From assembly GCA_031266955.1 (NCBI GenBank), contig JAISAA010000160.1, forward strand, positions 1 through 7,413: DNA of 7,413 nucleotides, given 5' to 3'. The DNA is from Oscillospiraceae bacterium. Its GTDB lineage: Bacteria > Bacillota > Clostridia > Oscillospirales > Oscillospiraceae. Positions 1 through 5,565 of this stretch are shown here, in pieces; within the stretch, counting starts at the first letter, position 1; every line of letters starts with the position of its first letter. A model generated the notes under the pieces. It had not been told where the DNA came from. It saw only the letters and a list, made by a program, of their open reading frames with translations, and made no database searches. Made by a program: the position numbers and the translations under genes.

Positions 1-168
1 CTGCGCGAGCTGCTCTCCCGCGGCGGCGAGGTCATACTCTCCGGCGACGCGCACGCCACGGCGTCCGTCGCGTATAAATTCCCCGAGATGGAGGAGCTGC
101 TGCGCTCCGCCGGCTTCAAATACAGGAAAATTCTCACGCCGTCGGGCTTTTGCGACGTAAGGCTTTAA
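1..168 (+). CDS. Histidinol-phosphatase-like PHP-family protein, C-terminal fragment
   Basis: The reading frame is open from the first base and ends at TAA 166-168, giving the last 55 residues of a protein whose start is outside the window. The segment SGDAH (fragment residues 14-18), followed by a helix of the MEELLRSAGFKY type and a short closing beta strand, matches the C-terminus of PHP-type histidinol phosphatases (HisK-like). In that family the Asp and His of the (S/G)DAH motif are metal ligands. The family removes the phosphate from histidinol phosphate in histidine synthesis, although related PHP proteins act on other phosphoesters and the fragment is too short to decide. The next gene follows after 31 bases with no visible terminator or promoter, so co-transcription with the malic enzyme is possible. 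Confidence 0.6.
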   Translation: MRELLSRGGEVILSGDAHATASVAYKFPEMEELLRSAGFKYRKILTPSGFCDVRL

Positions 169-199
169 CACATAACGCTTGGATTTTTGAGGTGACAAA

Positions 200-1375
200 A
201 TGGACTACGCGAAGGAATCTCTGAGGCTGCACTACGAATGGGCTGGCAAGCTTTCAGTTCAGCCGAAAATGGACGTGCGCTCGCGCGAGGCGCTGTCGCT
301 CGCGTACACGCCGGGCGTCGCCGCGCCGTGCCTTGAGATCGCCAGCGACGCCTCGAAAAGCTATGAGCTCACGGGGCGCGGGAATACCGTCGCCGTCATC
401 ACGGACGGTACGGCGGTGCTCGGCCTCGGCGATATAGGGCCGGAGGCGGCGATGCCCGTGATGGAGGGCAAGTGCGTGCTTTTCAAGGCGTTCGGCGGCA
501 TCGACGCCGTTCCGCTCTGCCTGCGCACGCGCGACGTCGATGAGATCGTTGACACGGTCGCGCTTCTCGCCGGCTCGTTCGGCGGGATAAATCTTGAGGA
601 TATTTCCGCGCCGCGCTGCTTTGAGATAGAGCGGCGGCTGAAAGCGCGGTGCGACGTCCCGGTTTTCCACGACGATCAGCACGGCACCGCCATAGTCGTC
701 GCCGCCGCCCTGCTCGGCGCGCTCGACGTCACACAACGCCGAATAAGCACAGTCCGCGCCGTGATAAACGGGGCCGGCGCCGCGGGAATCGCCATCGCCC
801 GGATGCTGCTTTTGCTCGGCGTCGAAAATATCATACTGTGCGACCGGACGGGAGCCGTTTACGCGGGGCGCGAAAAGCTGAACGACGCGAAAGATGAAAT
901 CGCCCGGCTCACAAATCCGAACCGCGTTCGCGGCTCCCTCGCCGACGCGCTCCGCGGCGCTGACGTATTTATCGGCGCGTCCGCGCCGGGTACGCTCACA
1001 CCCGAAATGGTGCGCTCTATGGCTCCGGGGCCCGTCGTCTTCCCGATGGCAAATCCCGTTCCGGAGATTTTCCCGGAAGAAGCGCTCGCCGCAGGCGCCG
1101 CCGTCGTCGGCACGGGGCGCAGCGACTTTCCGAATCAGATAAACAACGTACTCGCGTTCCCCGGCGTCTTCCGCGGCGCGCTCGACGCGCACGCCTCCGA
1201 TATAAACGACGAAATGAAGCTCGCCGCCGCCCGCGCGCTCCATTCACTTGCGCGGGACGAGCTTTCACCGGGATATATAATCCCCGAGCCGTTTGACGCG
1301 CGCGTCGTCCCCGCCGTGGCCGCCGCCGTGGCTGCCGCGGCGCGCACGTCAGGCGTCGCGGCGGCCTCGGCGTGA
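200..1375 (+). CDS. NAD(P)-dependent malic enzyme (short bacterial type)
   Basis: This 391-residue protein oxidatively decarboxylates malate to pyruvate in the cytoplasm. The family signature YTPGVA begins at Tyr36, the likely catalytic Tyr. Lys91 and Lys96 lie in the EGKCVLFKAFGG segment that carries the catalytic Lys. NLEDI (Glu133) and FHDDQHGTA (Asp158, Asp159) supply the divalent-metal ligands. GAGAAG at 191-196 is the nucleotide-binding loop of the Rossmann domain, and the FPMANPVPEIFPE and FPNQINNVLAFPG segments are typical of the C-terminal part. Length and domain order are normal for the short bacterial class, which lacks a phosphotransacetylase extension. The start is supported by GAGGTGA (189-195) just upstream and by an N-terminus that fits the family. 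Asp215 after the second Rossmann strand (IILCDR) suggests a preference for NAD, but this is inference. The tail after residue 370 is Ala-rich. No functional link to the downstream operon is evident. Confidence 0.95.
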   Translation: MDYAKESLRLHYEWAGKLSVQPKMDVRSREALSLAYTPGVAAPCLEIASDASKSYELTGRGNTVAVITDGTAVLGLGDIGPEAAMPVMEGKCVLFKAFGGIDAVPLCLRTRDVDEIVDTVALLAGSFGGINLEDISAPRCFEIERRLKARCDVPVFHDDQHGTAIVVAAALLGALDVTQRRISTVRAVINGAGAAGIAIARMLLLLGVENIILCDRTGAVYAGREKLNDAKDEIARLTNPNRVRGSLADALRGADVFIGASAPGTLTPEMVRSMAPGPVVFPMANPVPEIFPEEALAAGAAVVGTGRSDFPNQINNVLAFPGVFRGALDAHASDINDEMKLAAARALHSLARDELSPGYIIPEPFDARVVPAVAAAVAAAARTSGVAAASA

Positions 1376-1380
1376 TCCGT

Positions 1381-1413
1381 GCATTTGTGCCCGGCAAAGC
1401 CGGACTCAAATGC
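1381..1413. repeat. Imperfect hairpin just after the malic enzyme stop
   Basis: The arms 1381-1395 and 1399-1413 pair at 13 of 15 positions around an AAA loop. The hairpin begins five bases after the malic enzyme stop codon. No U-tract follows, so it is a poor intrinsic terminator; it may instead stabilise the 3' end of the malic enzyme message. The 8-mer ACTCAAAT occurs in its right arm (1404-1411) and again at 1414-1421, running into the next repeat. Confidence 0.6.
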
Positions 1414-1419
1414 ACTCAA

Positions 1420-1455
1420 ATTACGGGCTCCGCCCGGTCGCCCTACGCGGGCGAC
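1420..1455 (-). repeat. Tandem-hairpin repeat, intergenic copy
   Basis: Two hairpins stand directly side by side: CGGGC-TCC-GCCCG (1424-1436) and GTCGCCC-TACGC-GGGCGAC (1437-1455). The 36-base unit is 31 of 36 identical to the reverse complement of 5781-5816 inside the methyltransferase gene. Four of the five differences fall in the loop of the larger hairpin, so the stems are conserved. It lies in the 134-base spacer between the malic enzyme and the four-gene operon, 55 bases before the next start codon, where its folding could affect the operon's leader. Confidence 0.75.
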
Positions 1456-1509
1456 GACGTCCACATCTTTGATTTCAGACGTTTCTAAAGAGCAGCTAAA
1501 GGAGCAGCT

Positions 1510-3936
1510 ATGGAAAGATTGAATTTAAGCAGGCTTCAGGCGGACGAGATATCGGCGCACGCCGCGGCCTGCGTTTCCGGCGCTCCGCCGCCCTGCGCGC
1601 GCGAGTGCCCGTTCGGGCTGGATGTGCGCTCCTTTATATCAAAAGCGGAAAAGGGGCGCTGGCAGGCGGCGTATAAGACTTACCGGGACGCCGTCGTCTT
1701 TCCGGAAATCGTCTCGCGGCTGTGCCCCGCGCCGTGCTCCGGCGCGTGCGCGCGCACGGACGCGGGCGGCGCTATTGACCTCGGCGGGCTTGAGCGCGCC
1801 GTCGTCAGTCTCACGCGCGATAAGCGGCGCGACGGCTACGCCATACCGCAAAAGTCCGGCACAGCCGCCGTTGTCGGCGCCGGGCCTTCGGGGCTGTCCG
1901 CCGCGCTGTCGCTCGCGCTGAAACGCTATGACGTAACTGTATTTGAGCGGGAGAGCTCCTGGGGCGGCTCGCTGCGCTCTCACGCGGAATTCGGCGCGTT
2001 TGACGCTGAGTTTTCCCAAAGCTTCGCGTCCCTCGGCGCGGAATTTCAGTTTGGCCGCGAAATATCCTCTCTCGCGGAGCTTTCGGGCTTCGGCGCGATA
2101 TACTTAGCGACCGGTTCCGGCGGAGAGGCTTTCGGCCTTCTCGCGGGGCTTGACCTCGAGTCGCTCGCAACATCCGACCCGCGCGTTTTCCTTGGCGGCG
2201 GGCTTACGGGTGCGGAGCTTATGGATGCGATAGCGCACGGCCGCGCGGCGGCCCGTTCTCTCGAATCGTTCTTTCAGATCGGCAAAGCGCCGCCCGCCGC
2301 CCGCGCGCCCGTGTGCTCCTGGACGCCGGATACGTCTGAGATCGAGGCCGCTCCCCGCGTCGCTCCCGCGGACCCGTCCGGCGCGTTTACGGATATTGAG
2401 GCCCGCGCCGAGGCCGCCCGCTGCCTGAAATGCGACTGCGACGTCTGCCTGCAAGGCTGCGAAATGCTCCGCCGCTTTCACAAGCTGCCGATGAAAATAG
2501 CCTCCGAGGTCTTTACGGATATTCACGCCAACCCGCCGTATTCCTCGCACACCTTAACGCGCGAAGCGTATTCGTGCAGCGACTGCGGCCACTGCAAGCG
2601 CCGCTGCCCCGAGTCAATTGACGTCGGAGAGCTGCTGCGCCTCTCCCGCCGCGCGCGCGTCGAATCCGGCGCCGCGCCGCCGGCGCTGCACGACTATTGG
2701 CTGCGCGAAATGCGCTTTTCGTCGGACGGCGCGGCGTTCTATTCGGCGTGCAACGAAAAAGGCTCCTGCGAATACGTGTTCTTCCCCGGCTGTCAGCTCG
2801 GCGCGTATGACCCGCGTCACGTATCGCTTTCGCTTGCGGCGCTGCGAAAAAACTATGACGCCGGCGTCTTTTTAGGTTGCTGCGGCGCGCCCGCGTATTG
2901 GGCCGGCGACGACGCGGCGCTCGAAGAAAACTCCGCGCTTATCCGCCGCGCGTGGAGCGAGCTCGGCGAGCCGGTATTTGTCTTGGCCTGTATGACTTGC
3001 GAGAAATTATTTTCTGATTTATTTCCCGAAATAGAATGCGTGTCGCTGTATGAAATGCTGGCGGCGATGGATTGCGAACAAGCCGCTTGTAATTTAAATT
3101 GCGCGCCTACGGCGCGGCCTACTGCCGATCTCCCCCGGAACGGGAATCTGGAATGCGACACACGTTTACACAATGCGTTGCCGGAGGCGGATCCAGCCGT
3201 GCGCGAAGCGTATATGGAAAGCACACGGGCCTCTCCTGTCCGGGCGCCCGGGCGAAGCCTGTATTTTCAATCCGCCGCGATATTTGACCCGTGTTCCGCG
3301 GCGGAGGACGAGCGCGTCAGAGAATCCGTCCGCGCGTTGGCCTCGCGGTCCGGCGTCGCTCTGTCCGAGCTCTCCGAATCCGGTAAATGCTGCGGTTACG
3401 GCGGCAATATCAGGCTCGCGAATCCCTCGCTCTACGAGGAGATCGGCTCGAACCGCGCCGCGGCGTCGGAGCTGCCGTATATCGTCTACTGTGCCAACTG
3501 CCGCGCCGTTTTCGCCGCGCGCGATAAGCAGTGCGCGCACATCCTCGATATAGCCTTCGGCCTCGCGCCCGCGGAAATTCCCGACATAGACACGCGCCGC
3601 CGCAACAGTCTGGAGGTAAAGCGCTTGATATCACAAGAATTTTCGAGCGGCTCCGCCGTTTTCCCGAAAGCCGAGCCGTGGGAGGATATAAGCCTCATAA
3701 TCGCCCCGGACGTCGCCGAGCGCGTTGACCGCAAGCTGATATCTCTCTCCGATATCCGCGAGGCGCTGTATCTCGCGCGCGAATCCGGCGCGTATTTTGA
3801 AGCCTCCGACGGCACGCGGCAGTGCTCTATGGCGCGCCCCGCCCTTGTCTACTGGGTGCGCTACCGCTTGTCGCCCGGCGGCACTTACGAAGTCCTCGAC
3901 GCGTATTACCACCGTATGAAATTTGAGGGAGCCTGA
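1510..3936 (+). CDS. Pyridine nucleotide-disulfide oxidoreductase/dicluster-binding protein with two CCG domains
   Basis: This 808-residue cytoplasmic electron-transfer protein has several modules. Residues 1-100 resemble the N-terminal ferredoxin-like domain of glutamate synthase small subunits (Cys21, 29, 33; Cys72, 76, 80). GAGPSG at 123-128 is an FAD-binding loop, and FLGGG (227-231) is the second nucleotide-fold motif; the flavin module is short, about 180 residues. A dicluster ferredoxin follows (Cys305, 308, 313, 317 and Cys356, 359, 362, 366). Two HdrB-like CCG domains come next (Cys428, CCG 457-459, Cys494/497; Cys595, CCG 627-629, Cys661/664), then a C-terminal domain of about 95 residues. 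The family is known next to the radical SAM protein TrsS; its substrate is unknown to me. The architecture implies electron flow between a pyridine nucleotide, flavin, FeS clusters and possibly a thiol or disulfide. AAAGGAG (1498-1504) supports the start. Residues about 524-588, between the CCG domains, look like an in-frame insertion. Confidence 0.85.
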   Translation: MERLNLSRLQADEISAHAAACVSGAPPPCARECPFGLDVRSFISKAEKGRWQAAYKTYRDAVVFPEIVSRLCPAPCSGACARTDAGGAIDLGGLERAVVSLTRDKRRDGYAIPQKSGTAAVVGAGPSGLSAALSLALKRYDVTVFERESSWGGSLRSHAEFGAFDAEFSQSFASLGAEFQFGREISSLAELSGFGAIYLATGSGGEAFGLLAGLDLESLATSDPRVFLGGGLTGAELMDAIAHGRAAARSLESFFQIGKAPPAARAPVCSWTPDTSEIEAAPRVAPADPSGAFTDIEARAEAARCLKCDCDVCLQGCEMLRRFHKLPMKIASEVFTDIHANPPYSSHTLTREAYSCSDCGHCKRRCPESIDVGELLRLSRRARVESGAAPPALHDYWLREMRFSSDGAAFYSACNEKGSCEYVFFPGCQLGAYDPRHVSLSLAALRKNYDAGVFLGCCGAPAYWAGDDAALEENSALIRRAWSELGEPVFVLACMTCEKLFSDLFPEIECVSLYEMLAAMDCEQAACNLNCAPTARPTADLPRNGNLECDTRLHNALPEADPAVREAYMESTRASPVRAPGRSLYFQSAAIFDPCSAAEDERVRESVRALASRSGVALSELSESGKCCGYGGNIRLANPSLYEEIGSNRAAASELPYIVYCANCRAVFAARDKQCAHILDIAFGLAPAEIPDIDTRRRNSLEVKRLISQEFSSGSAVFPKAEPWEDISLIIAPDVAERVDRKLISLSDIREALYLARESGAYFEASDGTRQCSMARPALVYWVRYRLSPGGTYEVLDAYYHRMKFEGA
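3079..3273 (+). repeat. Probable in-frame insertion between the two CCG domains
   Basis: This segment encodes residues about 524-588 of the dicluster protein. It separates the end of CCG domain 1 (LYEML, 513-517) from the IFDPC that opens domain 2 (591-595), where I would expect only a short linker. The DNA holds the perfect palindrome AATTTAAATT (3091-3100), a hairpin CGCGCC-TAC-GGCGCG (3102-3116), the 11-mer CCCGGAACGGG (3134-3144, also at 5785-5795 in the repeat of the methyltransferase gene) and a 12-base palindrome CCGGGCGCCCGG (3240-3251). Base composition at 3085-3101 is more AT-rich than its surroundings. Boundaries are approximate, and the downstream half may be native linker. Confidence 0.45.
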
Positions 3937-3939
3937 CGT

Positions 3940-4143
3940 ATGGAAGCTGTAAAACCCGAAGAAAATTGGCTCTGCGGCAAGTGCAACGTCACGCTCGAGA
4001 CGAAAAAAACAGTGTTTTCCTACCTCGGCCGCTCGTTTACGCACGATGTGGACGTGTGCCCCAAGTGCGGCGCCGTGCTCATCCCGCGCGAGCTTGCGGA
4101 GGGCCGTATGGCGGAGGTGGAAGAGCAGCTTGAGGACAAATAA
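3940..4143 (+). CDS. DVU_1557-type small redox/zinc-ribbon protein
   Basis: This 67-residue protein has two CxxC pairs, CGKC (Cys12/15) and CPKC (Cys40/43), 24 residues apart, with an acidic helical tail. The spacing suits a zinc ribbon or a rubredoxin-like metal site; which metal is bound cannot be read from the sequence. Small proteins of this kind accompany the dicluster protein and the radical SAM protein TrsS in other genomes, from memory under the name DVU_1557 family redox protein. The gene starts three bases after the upstream stop codon. Its ribosome binding site GAGGGAG (3925-3931) lies within the last codons of the dicluster gene, so the two are probably translationally coupled. 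A role as electron carrier or metal donor for the neighbouring enzymes is inferred from context only. Confidence 0.8.
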   Translation: MEAVKPEENWLCGKCNVTLETKKTVFSYLGRSFTHDVDVCPKCGAVLIPRELAEGRMAEVEEQLEDK

Positions 4144-4167
4144 CGGCGACAAGGAGTGATCACATAA

Positions 4168-5565
4168 ATGAACCTCGGCAAAACGGAAAGCGTATGCCCC
4201 GTATGCTTAAAACGTATTCCGGCGGAGCGGACGGCGCGCGGCGGCGACGTCTATTTAGATAAGCTTTGCCCGGAGCACGGGGCGTTTTCGGCGCTCGTCT
4301 GGCGCGGCGGCCTCGGCAAAGAATTCGATAAATGGAGGTCATACGCGCCGCCGGCGGACGCGGATTTATCGTCCATCTCTATCCCCGGCAACAAGACCTG
4401 CTGCGCTCTCGTCGAGGTCACAAAACGCTGCGATCTGCGCTGTCCCGTCTGCTTCGCCGAGAGCGGAGATTCGGCGGCGGAGCCGTCAGTCCGGGAGCTG
4501 TCCGAGACGTTCCGCGCGCTCGCGGACGCGGGGAATACATTTGTCCAGCTCTCGGGCGGGGAGCCGACCGTACGGGACGATCTGCCCGAAATAGTCGCGG
4601 CGGCGCGCCGCGCGGGGTGCGAGACCGTGCAGCTCAATTCCAACGGACTCCGCCTCGGGCGGGAGCCGGGCTTCACAAAGGCGCTGGCCGACGCCGGGCT
4701 GTCCTTTGTGTTTATGCAGTTTGACGGCGTGACGGACGGCGTGTATAAAGCGTTGCGCGGCCTTCCCCTGCTTGCGGAAAAGCGTGCCGCCATCGAAGTC
4801 TGCGACCGGGAAAATATCGGCGTGACGCTCGTCCCGACGCTTGTTCCGGGCGTAAACGACGGCGAGCTCGGCGAGATCATAGCTTTCGCGGTGCGGCACT
4901 CGCCCGCCGTGCGCGGCGTACATTTTCAGCCCGTGTCATACTTCGGGCGGTACCGGGACATCGTGCCCTGCCGGGTAACGCGCACCCCCGTTGCAGGGAC
5001 GGTGTACGGTGGATCGTCGCCGCGGATGCGGCGTTCCCCGTGCGCGCACGCACGTACAATCGCTCCCGCGATAAATCGCGCCCCTACGCATCCGCCGGAT
5101 AACGCAAGGATCACGCTGCCCGAGGTCCTGCGGGCGATTGAATCGCAGACGTCGGGCAAATTCAAAATACGCGATTTCAATCCGTCCTCGTGCGATCATC
5201 CGTGCTGCGGTTTTCACGGCGATTTTGTCGTCCTGCCGAAAGGCCGGATAATGAAGCTCACGAAAAAATACGACCCGGACGCCTGCTGCGCCGCCGACGC
5301 GCATTTGAAGAACCGCAGCTTTGTCGCCCGCCGCTGGACGCGCCCGGACGAATTAAACGGCCTCGCTGCTCAATCCGGTGATACCGATTATAGAGATATG
5401 TCGGCGTTCCTATCCCGCGTCAAGTCGCACGGGTTTACGATATCCGCGATGGCGTTTCAAGATGCGTGGACGCTCGATCTGGAGCGCCTGCGCCGTTGCA
5501 GCCTGCACGTCGCGGACGGAGCGCGCGTAACACCGTTCTGCGCGCGGTATTTGACAAAAGCGTGA
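4168..5565 (+). CDS. trsS: Radical SAM protein of the TrsS type (Cys form)
   Basis: A 465-residue radical SAM enzyme. The N-terminus carries CPVC (Cys10/13) and CPEHG (Cys34), probably a metal-binding knuckle. The radical SAM cluster motif is CDLRCPVC (Cys88, 92, 95; CX3CX2C), followed by SGGEPT (129-134) for SAM binding. The barrel continues to about residue 264. A C-terminal Cys-rich part follows (SSCDHPCCGFHG 340-351, DACCAADAH 371-379, RRCSLH 442-447, FCARYLT 457-463), suggesting auxiliary FeS clusters. The layout matches my memory of the TrsS family, some members of which are selenoproteins; this one has only Cys codons. The reaction and substrate are unknown. AAGGAGTGAT (4151-4160) supports the start. 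The gene follows the small redox gene by 24 bases and its stop overlaps the next start (TGATG). Residues about 266-310 look like an in-frame insertion. Confidence 0.85.
   Translation: MNLGKTESVCPVCLKRIPAERTARGGDVYLDKLCPEHGAFSALVWRGGLGKEFDKWRSYAPPADADLSSISIPGNKTCCALVEVTKRCDLRCPVCFAESGDSAAEPSVRELSETFRALADAGNTFVQLSGGEPTVRDDLPEIVAAARRAGCETVQLNSNGLRLGREPGFTKALADAGLSFVFMQFDGVTDGVYKALRGLPLLAEKRAAIEVCDRENIGVTLVPTLVPGVNDGELGEIIAFAVRHSPAVRGVHFQPVSYFGRYRDIVPCRVTRTPVAGTVYGGSSPRMRRSPCAHARTIAPAINRAPTHPPDNARITLPEVLRAIESQTSGKFKIRDFNPSSCDHPCCGFHGDFVVLPKGRIMKLTKKYDPDACCAADAHLKNRSFVARRWTRPDELNGLAAQSGDTDYRDMSAFLSRVKSHGFTISAMAFQDAWTLDLERLRRCSLHVADGARVTPFCARYLTKA
4963..5097 (+). repeat. Probable in-frame palindrome-rich insertion in the radical SAM gene
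   Basis: About 45 codons (residues 266-310) lie between FGRYRDI (259-265), at the end of the radical SAM barrel, and RITLPEV (314-320), which I would expect nearly adjacent. The encoded peptide is basic, rich in Ala, Arg, Pro and Thr, and unlike the rest of the protein. The DNA contains CGCCGC-GGAT-GCGGCG (5018-5033), the palindrome GTGCGCGCAC (5040-5049) and CGCGAT-AA-ATCGCG (5067-5080) followed directly by CCCCTAC. The length is a multiple of three and no stop arises. The insert sits in a loop between domains, where it could be tolerated. Confidence 0.6.

Noticed and set aside
254..1243. Long antisense open frame (329 codons) opposite the malic enzyme
   Set aside because: It lies wholly within a clearly conserved gene, its product shows no known motif, and long shadow frames are common in GC-rich DNA.
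1460..1509. A promoter for the operon in the spacer (TTGATT near 1469)
   Set aside because: No -10 box at a suitable distance could be found; the operon may be read through from upstream.
5466..5564. An earlier in-frame ATG for the methyltransferase fusion at 5466
   Set aside because: It would overlap the radical SAM gene by 100 bases and encode a tail unlike the family; ATG 5565 gives the expected N-terminus and a TGATG coupling.
5563..5565. TGA of the radical SAM gene read as selenocysteine, since some TrsS members are selenoproteins
   Set aside because: It falls after the conserved FCARYLT end, the following frame is not conserved-looking, and it overlaps the next start codon exactly as a stop should.
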